A stretch of DNA of 42,993 bases from Candidatus Poseidonia sp. (GCA_030828165.1 JAURDA010000010.1:1-42993), one strand, 5' to 3'. Numbered from the stretch's first letter, positions 32,302 to 41,228 are shown. Made by a program: numbers and translations. The notes: a model not told the origin generated them from the letters alone.

Positions 32302-32334
32302 GGGGCATCCTCATGTGTCCTTGGTGAAGGGTGT

Positions 32335-33117
32335 TCAAGGTCTTTTGTCTGCCGAAGCATGGCTCACCAACGCCTCAACGTCCGTTTCGCTCAAGTCAAC
32401 GAACGCCCCTTCCTCGAGGTTGAACGCCGACATCTTCAAACCACCGATCGCCAGTCGTTCAAGGGCAAGAACCTCGTGGCCGAGCGATGCAAACATCCGA
32501 CGCACCTGCCTTTTTTTGCCCTCCGTCACGGTGACCAGAGCGACGTTCGTGGCCTCGACGGCCCATTCAGCCGGAAGGGTCCGGTACACCTCGACTTGCC
32601 CGTTGACCTCCAACTCAATATCGATGCCCTCTGCCATCCGTGCACCGTCCTCCGGATTGAGCGGAGCGTCCGTTGTCACGCGGTACTGTTTCGACACCTT
32701 TTGGTCAGGAGAAGCGATGCGGTGAACCAGGTCGCCGTTTGTCGTCACCAACAAGAGGCCTGTCGTGTCCTCATCGAGGCGACCGACCGAAACGAGGCGT
32801 TCAAATTCCGTGGCGGTGAGGTGGGGGCGAAAGACCTCGAACACCGAGCGTTTTCCCAACGCCGCCTCTTGTGAATTGAGGCGGGAGCAGACGACACCTC
32901 GGGGTTTGTTGAGCAAAAACGTGCGCTCCACAGAGGGCAAACGAAGCGGCGCACCCCGGTAGGTAACGCCCTTTTTCCTGGCATTGAACTGAAAGGCGAT
33001 GTCTTTCACCACCGAGCCGTTGACCGTGACTTCGCCCGACCAAATCGCTTCTTTGACTTCCCGCTTGGAGGTGAAATGCCCCGTCTTGGAGAGGAATTGG
33101 TGCAATCGCAGTTTCAT
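32335..33117 (-). CDS. RsuA/RluB-family pseudouridine synthase
   Basis: A 260-residue enzyme with an N-terminal S4 RNA-binding domain (LRLHQFLSKTGHFTSKREVKEAIWSGEVTVNG) and an RsuA-type catalytic domain: 'FLLNKPRGVVCS', VGRLDEDTTGLLLVTTNGDLV with the catalytic Asp in GRLDxxTxG, and 'VTEGKKRQVRRMFASLG'. Such enzymes modify rRNA (RsuA, RluB, RluE, RluF) and are essentially bacterial, so this copy suggests gene transfer. The exact target cannot be assigned. ATG 33117 is chosen because the S4 domain begins right after it; GTG 33153 would add 12 residues. Confidence 0.85.
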   Translation of the reverse strand: MKLRLHQFLSKTGHFTSKREVKEAIWSGEVTVNGSVVKDIAFQFNARKKGVTYRGAPLRLPSVERTFLLNKPRGVVCSRLNSQEAALGKRSVFEVFRPHLTATEFERLVSVGRLDEDTTGLLLVTTNGDLVHRIASPDQKVSKQYRVTTDAPLNPEDGARMAEGIDIELEVNGQVEVYRTLPAEWAVEATNVALVTVTEGKKRQVRRMFASLGHEVLALERLAIGGLKMSAFNLEEGAFVDLSETDVEALVSHASADKRP

Positions 33118-33167
33118 TGCTTCCGCTCTCGATGCCACCTTGGCGCCACGCACTTAGCCGTTTCTCC

Positions 33168-33195
33168 GAAAACGCGCCGTGCTGGTGCGCTTTTC
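33168..33195 (-). terminator. Hairpin between the giant surface-protein gene and the pseudouridine synthase gene
   Basis: The minus strand can pair GAAAAGCGC with GCGCgTTTTC around a 9-nt loop with one bulged base, ending in a TTTT tract. It lies 14 nt beyond the stop of the 2196-residue protein gene and before the next gene on the same strand, so it may end or reduce read-through. Only the base pairing is observed. Confidence 0.3.
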
Positions 33196-33208
33196 AGAAG
33201 CGTCCGAA

Positions 33209-36200
33209 TCAGGCATCTGGTTCGTCTTCATCCTTTTCACGGGTGAGGAACACCAGCAAGAAGAGCACGCCAACGATGGTCGTGAAGTATTGAGCAAAGG
33301 AGATCGAGAAGCCCGGTTCATCCCAAACGAGGGGATTCAAGCTGTCGTAATCGTCAACATCGCTCACACCGTCGCCGTCATCGTCTTCATCGGCGTTGTC
33401 ACCCAAGCCGTCACCGTCGGTGTCGACGGTTTCGTTGGCGTCGTACGGGAAGGCGTCGACGGTGTCTCGAACGCCGTCGTTGTCGTCGTCGTCATCGGCC
33501 CTGTCGCCAATGCCGTCACCGTCGATGTCCGTGCAGTCGTAGGCATCGTTGGGGAACAAATCGCCGTTCGTGCCCTCAGCGTTATCCCCGCATCCGTCGC
33601 CATCGCTGTCCAGCCATTGAGAGGCATCGTTGGGCAAGAAGTCGCCGTTGTCGCCGTAACCATCGCCGTCAGTGTCCACGGATTCATCAGCGTCGTTGGG
33701 GAACAGGTCCGTATTGTCTCCCACACCGTCGCCGTCAGCATCGCCGCATTCGCTTGCATCGCTGGGGAAACGGTCGCCGTTGGTGCCCTCGGGGTTATCA
33801 CCGCAGCCATCGCCGTCGGCGTCAACGGTCTGCGTGGCATCGTTGGGCAGGAAGTCGGAGTTGTCGCCAACCCCATCGCCGTCTGCATCGTCCGATTCAG
33901 ACGCATCGTTGGGGAACGCGTCGGCGTTGTCGCCAACCCCGTCACCGTCGCTGTCTGCTGATTCGTTGGCATCGTTCGGATAGAGGTCCCCGTTGTCGCC
34001 AACGCCGTCACCGTCGCTGTCAGGGCACTCCGTGGAATCGTTGGGGAATTGGTCACCGTTGGTTCCCGTAGCGTTGTCACCGCAACCGTCGCCATCGCTA
34101 TCAGCGGATTGCGAGGGGTCAAGGGGCAGGAAGTCGCCGTTGTCACCAACACCGTCACCGTCCGTGTCCACCGCCTCGTTGCCGTCGTCGGGGAAGAGGT
34201 CGCTGTTGTCACCCACGCCGTCGCCGTCCCGGTCAGAAGATTCGTTAGCGTCGGAGGGGAAAGCATCGCCGTTGTCGCCAACGCCGTCACCGTCCGAATC
34301 GACGGTCTCGTTCGCATCGTCGGGGAAGGCATCGCTGTTGTCACCCACGCCGTCGCCGTCTCGGTCCCCGGATTCATTGGGGTCGTTGGGGAAGCGGTCA
34401 GCGTTGTCCCCAACACCGTCGCCGTCGGTATCGTCCGTTTCGTTGGAGTCGTAGGGGAAATCATCGTCCACATCGTCCACGCCGTCGTTATCATCGTCGT
34501 CGTCCATGATGTCACAAACGTTGTCACCGTCGAAGTCAACGGGCACGGAAAGGTTCCACAAGGGGTTGGAGCCACAGGTTGTTTCGTCACTGTCCGACCA
34601 ACCATCGTCGTCGTCGTCCGTATCAACAGCGTCGCAGTCGCCGTCGCCGTCGGTGTCGAAGTCCGTCGGAATGGACGTGTTGTCGGTTGAACTGGACCCG
34701 CAGGTTTCCTCCAACGTGTCGAGGTAGCCGTCGTTGTCGTCGTCGGTGTCAGCGTTATCACCGGTTCCATCGCCGTCGTTGTCTGACCATTCCGTACCGT
34801 CGTAAGGCCAAAGGTCGTTGCTGTCGTCAACGCCGTCGTTGTCGTCGTCCGTATCGGCGTTGTCGCCCGTACCGTCAGCATCCGTGTCTTCCCATTCGTT
34901 CGGGTCAAGCGGGAACGGATCCATCGTATCGTTGTACCCGTCGTTGTCGTCGTCAGGGTCCCGGTCGTCGGGCAATCCGTCGTTGTCCGAATCAATGGGC
35001 GTGAAGGTGGACATCACTTGCATCGAGAACGACATGGTCGACGTCATGCCGGCCGCCGTCGTGGCGGTCACGGTGTAGTTCCTCGGGAAGAATTCAACGA
35101 ACGCAGGGGTGCCCCACATGGAGCCGTTCAGCGTCTCAAAGTAGACGCCCGTGGGCGGACTGGGAGAGATGGACCACGAGGATGTCTTGCCCGTGGTGTC
35201 GTTGAAATCAATCTCCGTCATGGACTGGTTCACAAGAACTTCAATGTGCGAGTACGGGTTGGACTTCACGATGATCGGGACGGTGAGGTCCTTGACCACG
35301 GCAATTTCGATTTGAACTTCGTCCGAACCGTTGGCTGCCGAGGCGTTCAGCGTGTAGGTCGTTGCAGCGAACTCCTGACTGGCATAGCCCGTGATGTCGC
35401 CCGTAACGGAATTGAACTGCCAGTTTTGGGGCAGCGGTGGCGTGAAGGTGAAGTTCGTACACCACGTGCAGTACGTCGTTCCGGGAATGGTGAAGGAGGT
35501 CGTGTTCACAATTTCAACCGTTGACGATTCAAACTCAACCGCATGGACGTAATCCAACTTGAACGGATAATTCACCGAGTAGTCGCCGTCCCAGCTGATG
35601 GGCGGCGAGTCGGAGATGTCCTTTTGCCCGTAGGTGGTGTTCACGTAGAGATCGAGCGTTTGGCTCATGCCGTAATTTGCAGGTGTGGCCGGCGTGTACA
35701 CCATCAAGCCCACGGGCGTGTCCAAGATCTTGCTAAAGTTCACGAAGGCGGGCGTCCATCCCTGGTTCACACCGAAGTAGATTTCCTTCTCACCGATGCC
35801 CATGATGGTCTTGTCCACCCCTGCGCACGAAACGGTCCCGTTCGCATAAAGCACACAGACGGTGCGGTCGGTAATTTCGACGTCCACCACTGCGCCGCCG
35901 GTGTCAACCTGCTGATAGGTGCTGGTCCACGAATCCAACCGCTGGCTGGTGTCGAGCATGTGGTAGGTTGGGTAGTAGTTGCTGTAGATGTAGCCCGAGC
36001 ACCAGAGGCTGTGATTGTCGTCCACGAGACAGGACTGCTCATTGCTGTACGTGCTCATGTTGATGGCGGCACCCATGTTACCAAACGTCCGATGGGGTGC
36101 GTAGGAGGGGTTTTGGTCGTCCAAATCGCCGAGGTTTCGCCCGAAACAATACACCGAATCGTCGTCGAGCTGGACACAGCTGGACCGACCCTCCATACCG

Positions 36201-39200
36201 AGGAACGTGACCGCCGTACGACCCGTTGGCATCTCCAGCAGTTCAACATCGCCGTTTTGGAGAATGCGACTGCCGTTGTCAAATTTGGAAAGTTTCACAT
36301 GATCGTAGCCAGTTTGACCGGGACCGGGCACCCAAACCGTACACGCAATGCTACCGTTTGACAAAATGGCGCAGAGGTTACGGTAGGACATGGACTCCAC
36401 CTCCACCGCCGAGGCCCCGCTCGGGAGGGGCATCCACGATATGCCGTTGATGGAAGGGGGCAAACCCCAGTCGGAATTCACCGAACGGCAGGCCACAGAG
36501 CCGTTGCTAAGCACGGCGCACTGGCCGGCATTGGATTTGTCCGAGGCCGTAGCGCCGTTGTAAGGGTCCTCCCACGTGATGGTGTAGGGGCTGTTGTACT
36601 GAACGGAGGTTGGGCACCGGACCACGGAGGTGGCGTTCATCACGCACCCCAGGGTACCGTAACCGACGGTAGAGATGTCGAAATCACCGGAAACGCGGGA
36701 TGGAATGGGCGTGCTGAACGTGTCGTCAATGGTGGTGGTGTTTGGCAGGAAATAGCGCTGATTGCTGATGCCGTTGTAGGGGTTTGTCGAGCCGTAGGTG
36801 TAGTACCTTCCCCAACAGGACATCCCGTCGTTGCCGTCAGCGCAAACCATACCGTTGTTCGTACCAAGGGTATCAAATCGACGGTCTTCAACCTGAAGCG
36901 TGAAGTTGAAGTTGGGCACCGTGCCCTCAAAGGAGAAGGATTCCGAAGCCGTCATCAACGGCATCAAGCGGTTGAGGTTCGCATCGAAGGGGAATCCGTT
37001 CGCCACCACCGGGAAGGTGCCGAAGGAACGAAGGCTGGGGCGGACCGTGACGACTTCCTCAAAGATGTTGACCAGGTCACCGCTGTTGTAGTCGGACGGA
37101 TGATACACTTCCCACGTGTCCACCCACTGTTGCACGACGATGGAGAACGTGGTGTTGATGACGTTGGCTTGAGCCGTACCGGTGAACTGGAAATTGGAGC
37201 CCGTCCAGCCATAGTAGTCGTTCAAACTGATGCCTCTCGGGGCTTCGGGTGCAAAGAACGCGTCGCATCGTTGCCCGAGGTCACCTTGAACACAGGTGTC
37301 CCTGACGTCAATTGGTTGGTTGACATAGGTGTCGATTTCGTACTCGTAAATCGGGGCGGTGAAGCGGAACGGCGCCGTTGCGTTCAGTTCAATGTCGTAG
37401 GATTGCGAAGTGGTGCTCGAATTGTACCAGACCGTGAATCGGTGGAGACCGAGACCGGTGAGCGTGCCGTTGATGTAGTGAGCCGGGAGGTCGTAGCCGT
37501 GCCATTCGGCACTGTAGTTGATGGACGAACCGGTGTATTGGGAATACGAGGCGGATTTATTGACCAGGTATCCAGAGCCGTTCGTGGCGCGGTAATTGTA
37601 CAACAGGTTGTCAGAGGTGATGATTTGGCTGGGACCGTATTCACCCGAACGGGTGGTGGTGAACAGGTCGAGCGTGTTGGCCGGCACATTCACGGCTGCA
37701 GGAGTGGGGCCTGGGGCGGTGTAGGGCCACGTGTTGGTTCGGTTTAGGCCCCAACAGGCGATCTCATCCGTGTCCAACAGCGCACAGAGTTGACGAGCGT
37801 AGTTGTTCCAAACCGATTTCGCAGCAATCGCCGTGGCGTTCGTGTTGTTGGGCAACGAGGCAAAGGTGACCTCGTGGTACGACGCTGGCGTCGCCGCACC
37901 TTGGCCCATTCCACGCATGTAGGCGTAGTTGATATCGCCGTAACAGGCCACGGAGCCGTTGGTGAGAACGGCGCAGACCGTGTTCTGTTCTTGAGCCATG
38001 TCAACCACGGACGAGCCTGAGTTGATGGTCGAGAGCAGACTCGTGGTTGAGGGCGTATCGGCCGATGCGTATTCGGTGGCGCCGGTGGTCGGATTGATGG
38101 TCGTCCCGAGACAGTACTCCAAGCCCGAAGATGACAAGGCGCAGATGGACTGGTCGAGGTGGACCAGTTCCGTGATGGTCGAACCGGACCACGTTACGGC
38201 GACGGAGGCCGTGGTAAAGGCATAATTTGAGTTGCTCGTAAGGATACGAGCGGGGTCTTTGCCCCAGCAGTTGACCTGCCCGGTTTCAAACAAGCCGCAG
38301 AAGGTGTCCGTCGTCCCTACGATTTGGGTCACGTTGTCCGAAGGGAGGTTGGAGATGTTGACAAAGGTGCGCGCCGAGACGCCGTTGTCGCCCCAGCAAC
38401 GGATGTCATTGGCTCCGTTAGCAGCGCAGAAGGCGGAGAAGGTGGACCCTACGGCCGTCCAGTCCAAGCCTGCAGGCTCGTGAACTTCGACCGGAGCTCG
38501 GGAGGCGTATACCGAGGAGTAATGCCCATTCAAATGATAATCGGGGCCAAGCGCCTTGTTGTTATCGTAGCCCTGACAAAACACCCGGCCGTCTTCCGTG
38601 AGCGAACATTGAGCATAATAGCCGCTCTCGGTGACCTGGGTGATGTTGGTTCGTGGAGGCACATAGGTGACACCGGTGGGCAGGCCTTCCACTTCGACGG
38701 TCACATCAGGGTTGATCCATGCATCACCGACCGGCAACACATGCACAAACTCAGCGCCTTCGGCCACGTCGACCACATGGTCGGCTGGAGCGAGGTAATC
38801 GGTCACCGTCACGAGGAAGGTGGAATTGACGGAAACGGTCGAGGTCCCGAAGGTGGTGTTGGCGAACACCTTGACCCAATCCGAACCGACCCCATCGCCC
38901 GTGATGGTCACGGCGCCGTTGGTGGCCACAGAGGCGTTGATGGAGCCGTTGGGGCCAAATTCCAACCCATACGTCGCCGATGGTGGGTTCGAGATCGCGT
39001 TGATGTTGAGGCTTGACCCGTTGACGACCGTGACGTCGACGTACTTGGCTCCGCCAGCGGTGTAGGCGTTGGGGTAGGAGAGACGAGTGGAAGGGTCAAG
39101 GGAATCGGTATCACTGGCCAAGGCTTGAAGCGTAACAGGGTCGTTGGAAAGCCCGTCGTGACATACAAAGTCGCCGTTGATGTTGGAGGGTTGGGTCGAG

Positions 39201-39799
39201 GTCCCAAACCAGTAGGCCGTCGTGGTGTCCCGTGTGATGTCATGGTCGGCGAGGGTGGACCACGGGAGAATGAAGGTGAGCCAATAATCGGTGGAACCGG
39301 CGAAGGCGGAATTGGCCGCCGTGACGTTCCACCAGGAAGCCGTGTTCGAGAAGGTCACGGACGTTGATTCGGTGGAGTCGGTCGGGTCGTCCGGACTGGT
39401 CGTCACGGTGTTGTTTTTGATGTAGAGAGTGTCTTGGCCCGCCCCGTTCATGATGACCAGGTGCTCGTAGGTCGACAAGTTTCCGTCCGTGTCAAATTCC
39501 AGCCCCCATGCGAAGGATTTCAGGTTGGTTGAGGTTTGGAGAGGGCTCTCGTCAAGGAGCATTCGGATGTAAAGATTGGTGGCGTTGGAGGCCGTTGAAA
39601 TGGCGGGGTACGTTTCGTTGCCCACGATATCGAGCACGGCGTTGTTCACATCGGCTACGGTGTCCCACATCGTTTGTCCGCCGCAGGTCATGGGCGAGAA
39701 GGACAGGGCGGGCGAGGACGGCAGCGTTGCGTTGCTTTGAGCGAGGGGAACCAGACTCGTGAGAAAAATCGTCACCAGAAACATGGCTTTGGCTTTCAT
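33209..39799 (-). CDS. Giant surface protein: two RCC1-like propellers, Ig-like segments, thrombospondin-type-3 array, C-terminal anchor
   Basis: A 2196-residue secreted protein with a signal peptide (MKAKAMFLVTIFLTSLVPLAQS). Next comes a ~200-residue domain with beta-sandwich character. Two blocks of RCC1-like blades follow, each blade marked by C-x(7-9)-C followed by W/Y/F-G (for example FCGLFETGQVNCWG, VCAVLTNGSVACYG). Block one spans about 38640-37580 (six Cys-paired blades plus one degenerate), block two about 36870-35820 (seven blades). Between and after them are Ig-like linkers such as 'LPQNWQFNSVTGDITG'. A ~550-residue DxDGDGxGDN calcium-binding array follows, then one C-terminal helix (FTTIVGVLFLLVFL) and a charged tail. 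ATG 39799 has TTTTATGG 26 nt upstream. Likely a calcium-stiffened adhesin or binding protein on the cell surface; ligand unknown. Confidence 0.88.
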   Translation of the reverse strand: MKAKAMFLVTIFLTSLVPLAQSNATLPSSPALSFSPMTCGGQTMWDTVADVNNAVLDIVGNETYPAISTASNATNLYIRMLLDESPLQTSTNLKSFAWGLEFDTDGNLSTYEHLVIMNGAGQDTLYIKNNTVTTSPDDPTDSTESTSVTFSNTASWWNVTAANSAFAGSTDYWLTFILPWSTLADHDITRDTTTAYWFGTSTQPSNINGDFVCHDGLSNDPVTLQALASDTDSLDPSTRLSYPNAYTAGGAKYVDVTVVNGSSLNINAISNPPSATYGLEFGPNGSINASVATNGAVTITGDGVGSDWVKVFANTTFGTSTVSVNSTFLVTVTDYLAPADHVVDVAEGAEFVHVLPVGDAWINPDVTVEVEGLPTGVTYVPPRTNITQVTESGYYAQCSLTEDGRVFCQGYDNNKALGPDYHLNGHYSSVYASRAPVEVHEPAGLDWTAVGSTFSAFCAANGANDIRCWGDNGVSARTFVNISNLPSDNVTQIVGTTDTFCGLFETGQVNCWGKDPARILTSNSNYAFTTASVAVTWSGSTITELVHLDQSICALSSSGLEYCLGTTINPTTGATEYASADTPSTTSLLSTINSGSSVVDMAQEQNTVCAVLTNGSVACYGDINYAYMRGMGQGAATPASYHEVTFASLPNNTNATAIAAKSVWNNYARQLCALLDTDEIACWGLNRTNTWPYTAPGPTPAAVNVPANTLDLFTTTRSGEYGPSQIITSDNLLYNYRATNGSGYLVNKSASYSQYTGSSINYSAEWHGYDLPAHYINGTLTGLGLHRFTVWYNSSTTSQSYDIELNATAPFRFTAPIYEYEIDTYVNQPIDVRDTCVQGDLGQRCDAFFAPEAPRGISLNDYYGWTGSNFQFTGTAQANVINTTFSIVVQQWVDTWEVYHPSDYNSGDLVNIFEEVVTVRPSLRSFGTFPVVANGFPFDANLNRLMPLMTASESFSFEGTVPNFNFTLQVEDRRFDTLGTNNGMVCADGNDGMSCWGRYYTYGSTNPYNGISNQRYFLPNTTTIDDTFSTPIPSRVSGDFDISTVGYGTLGCVMNATSVVRCPTSVQYNSPYTITWEDPYNGATASDKSNAGQCAVLSNGSVACRSVNSDWGLPPSINGISWMPLPSGASAVEVESMSYRNLCAILSNGSIACTVWVPGPGQTGYDHVKLSKFDNGSRILQNGDVELLEMPTGRTAVTFLGMEGRSSCVQLDDDSVYCFGRNLGDLDDQNPSYAPHRTFGNMGAAINMSTYSNEQSCLVDDNHSLWCSGYIYSNYYPTYHMLDTSQRLDSWTSTYQQVDTGGAVVDVEITDRTVCVLYANGTVSCAGVDKTIMGIGEKEIYFGVNQGWTPAFVNFSKILDTPVGLMVYTPATPANYGMSQTLDLYVNTTYGQKDISDSPPISWDGDYSVNYPFKLDYVHAVEFESSTVEIVNTTSFTIPGTTYCTWCTNFTFTPPLPQNWQFNSVTGDITGYASQEFAATTYTLNASAANGSDEVQIEIAVVKDLTVPIIVKSNPYSHIEVLVNQSMTEIDFNDTTGKTSSWSISPSPPTGVYFETLNGSMWGTPAFVEFFPRNYTVTATTAAGMTSTMSFSMQVMSTFTPIDSDNDGLPDDRDPDDDNDGYNDTMDPFPLDPNEWEDTDADGTGDNADTDDDNDGVDDSNDLWPYDGTEWSDNDGDGTGDNADTDDDNDGYLDTLEETCGSSSTDNTSIPTDFDTDGDGDCDAVDTDDDDDGWSDSDETTCGSNPLWNLSVPVDFDGDNVCDIMDDDDDNDGVDDVDDDFPYDSNETDDTDGDGVGDNADRFPNDPNESGDRDGDGVGDNSDAFPDDANETVDSDGDGVGDNGDAFPSDANESSDRDGDGVGDNSDLFPDDGNEAVDTDGDGVGDNGDFLPLDPSQSADSDGDGCGDNATGTNGDQFPNDSTECPDSDGDGVGDNGDLYPNDANESADSDGDGVGDNADAFPNDASESDDADGDGVGDNSDFLPNDATQTVDADGDGCGDNPEGTNGDRFPSDASECGDADGDGVGDNTDLFPNDADESVDTDGDGYGDNGDFLPNDASQWLDSDGDGCGDNAEGTNGDLFPNDAYDCTDIDGDGIGDRADDDDDNDGVRDTVDAFPYDANETVDTDGDGLGDNADEDDDGDGVSDVDDYDSLNPLVWDEPGFSISFAQYFTTIVGVLFLLVFLTREKDEDEPDA
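33350..35010 (-). repeat. Thrombospondin type 3-like repeat array (coding)
   Basis: Tandem ~23-residue (about 69-bp) units of the form D-S-D-G-D-G-V-G-D-N-x-D-x-F-P-x-D-x-x-E-S occupy the 3' part of the giant gene. Three larger units contain DGCGDN, then GTNGDxFPxD and a second Cys (near 34090-34030, 33810-33745 and 33598-33530), giving a higher-order pattern of three or four units. Asp side chains at regular spacing imply bound calcium. The repetition also leaves long meaningless open frames in other frames and on the opposite strand. Confidence 0.9.
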
Positions 39800-39820
39800 A
39801 CTCTGTGCCAGGGGCACGCA

Positions 39821-39828
39821 CCATAAAA
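39821..39828 (-). promoter_or_regulatory. TATA-like box for the giant surface-protein gene
   Basis: TTTTATGG on the minus strand, centred about 26 nt upstream of the ATG at 39799. It supports this start, directly before the signal peptide, over the in-frame upstream start at 39844. Confidence 0.55.
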
Positions 39829-39890
39829 CGGTTGTTGGGTTCATGAATCACGGACCAATCATGAACGGTGCGGCGACGAGCCTTAACCAC

Positions 39891-39900
39891 TTATCAAATA
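39891..39900 (+). promoter_or_regulatory. TATA-like box for the glutathionyl-hydroquinone reductase gene
   Basis: TTATCAAATA centred about 26 nt upstream of the ATG at 39922. No Shine-Dalgarno is seen, consistent with a leaderless mRNA. Confidence 0.5.
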
Positions 39901-39921
39901 CGATTGGGAACACGGTAAGCC

Positions 39922-40866
39922 ATGGCCACCCACCAATCAGGCGCCTGGACGAAGGCTTTCAAGGAGGGCTCGTTTGTCAGAAAGCAGAGTGAATTTCGCG
40001 ACTTCATCGTGGCCGACGGTCTGTTCCCGACGGAGGCCGAACGCTACCACCTCTACGTCTCCCACGCTTGCCCATGGGCCCATCGGACCCTTCTCACACG
40101 ACTCCTCTTGGGATTGGAAGACTGCATCACGTACGATGTCGTGGATTGGCGAATGGAATCGGACGGTTCGTGGACGTTCAATCCCGCTGAGCCAGGAGCG
40201 ACCAAGGACTCCCTTCACGACGAGCAAAGTCTGGAAGGCATTTACAACCGGGCCTTTGAGGGTTGGACCCGGAGTGGAAAGGTAGGAACCGTTCCCGTTC
40301 TTTGGGACAAAAAGTTGCACACCATCGTCAACAACGAGAGCCGAGAAATCATCCGAATGTTCGCTACGCTGACGGACGCGGGTCTCGGAAACGGGACAAC
40401 CCTGTGTCCCGAACACCTGAAGGGCGACATCGACGAAATGATCGACGCCAATTACGAATCGGTCAACAACGGCGTTTACAAGTCCGGGTTTGCACGAACC
40501 CAGTCGGCCTACGACGCCGCCGTCAACGCTCTTTTCCAACGATTGGACGAACTTGAGGCCCACCTCGAGGGAAGAGACTGGTTGGTCGGAGAGGGCGCCG
40601 GTGTGCTCACGGAAGCCGATATCTGCTTGTTTCCAACGCTCGTTCGGTTTGATTTGGTGTATGTTGTCCACTTCAAATGCAATTTGCGACGCATTCTCGA
40701 CTACCCGAACCTCACCGCTTACATCGACCGAATGCTCGCTCTTCCCGGTGTTCGCGAGACGTGCAACTGGGACCACATCAAAGCGCATTACTTCTGGTCA
40801 CACGAGAGCCTCAACCCGTACCGCATCGTGCCTGCAGGACCCGCAGAGGGACCTCATGTTGGTTGA
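39922..40866 (+). CDS. Glutathionyl-hydroquinone reductase (YqjG/ECM4-like, GST omega-type)
   Basis: These enzymes reduce glutathionyl-hydroquinones through a Cys nucleophile. The 314-residue protein has the N-terminal thioredoxin-like part with YVSHACPWAHRT (Cys 50 in the diagnostic CPWAHR), then VGTVPVLWDKK and IVNNESREIIRMF (glutathione-binding cis-Pro and 'NES' regions). The all-helical C-terminal domain carries 'DIDEMIDANYESVNNGVYKSGFARTQ' and 'LTEADICLFPTLVRFDLVYVVHFKCN'. All are strong family landmarks. Most archaea lack glutathione, so the natural thiol may be different or acquired. Likely horizontally acquired. It has its own promoter and ends 5 nt from a convergent gene. Confidence 0.9.
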   Translation: MATHQSGAWTKAFKEGSFVRKQSEFRDFIVADGLFPTEAERYHLYVSHACPWAHRTLLTRLLLGLEDCITYDVVDWRMESDGSWTFNPAEPGATKDSLHDEQSLEGIYNRAFEGWTRSGKVGTVPVLWDKKLHTIVNNESREIIRMFATLTDAGLGNGTTLCPEHLKGDIDEMIDANYESVNNGVYKSGFARTQSAYDAAVNALFQRLDELEAHLEGRDWLVGEGAGVLTEADICLFPTLVRFDLVYVVHFKCNLRRILDYPNLTAYIDRMLALPGVRETCNWDHIKAHYFWSHESLNPYRIVPAGPAEGPHVG

Positions 40867-40871
40867 AGTTC

Positions 40872-41162
40872 TCAACGTTCGCCCTCGACGTCCACCACTT
40901 GGCCCAAACGTTGTTGTTTGTTGGCTTGAACCGACGCAAACATGCCCATGATGCTCGCCATGCGTTCTTCTCGGTCTTCAGCATGGAGGCGATTGAGGGC
41001 CCGCTGATGTTCGAGATGGATGCGAAGCCTCTCCCGCTCGGCGTCGAGGTCAACTCCCTGGTTCATTCGGCCCTGTTCTTCCCTTGAAGGACGGCGAAGC
41101 CATTTCCACAATGCACGAGCGCCATTCATAGCGGAGAGGGTCGTTGATGGATTCAATCGCAT
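40872..41162 (-). CDS. Small basic helical protein of unknown function
   Basis: A 96-residue protein with a basic N-terminus (MRLNPSTTLSAMNGARALWKWLRRPS) and a long charged helix of coiled-coil character (about residues 38-75, 'AERERLRIHLEHQRALNRLHAEDREERM'). I do not recognise it. ATG 41162 is chosen because the sequence upstream changes to AT-rich non-coding composition, although the frame stays open to 41291. An AAAGATAAC tract about 23 nt upstream could serve as a TATA element. Coding status rests on composition and on the tight tail-to-tail fit with the preceding gene. Confidence 0.5.
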   Translation of the reverse strand: MRLNPSTTLSAMNGARALWKWLRRPSREEQGRMNQGVDLDAERERLRIHLEHQRALNRLHAEDREERMASIMGMFASVQANKQQRLGQVVDVEGER

Positions 41163-41228
41163 GTTCAAAGCACCATTGTTATCTTTGTTGAGGACCTCTT
41201 TACAAGTTTGGTTCAGAGAACCATCATT

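Noticed and set aside
31513-32874. A 453-codon plus-strand open frame
   Set aside because: Antisense to the glycine C-acetyltransferase and pseudouridine synthase genes, both of which have full catalytic motifs.
33179-33961. A 260-codon Val-rich plus-strand open frame beginning near the end of the giant gene
   Set aside because: Antisense to the repeat array; the Val/Ile periodicity is just the reverse complement of Asp codons.
33364-34995. A 543-codon Thr-rich open frame on the minus strand and several Ser/Pro- or Val-rich frames on the plus strand across the repeat array
   Set aside because: They arise from the regular GAC/GGC/GTC codons of the thrombospondin-3 array read in other frames. 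The DxDGDG frame has the signal peptide, the anchor and continuous domain structure.
33350-35010. Regular repeats considered as a CRISPR array
   Set aside because: The period is ~69 bp with gradual divergence and no unique spacers, and the repeats keep one protein reading frame.
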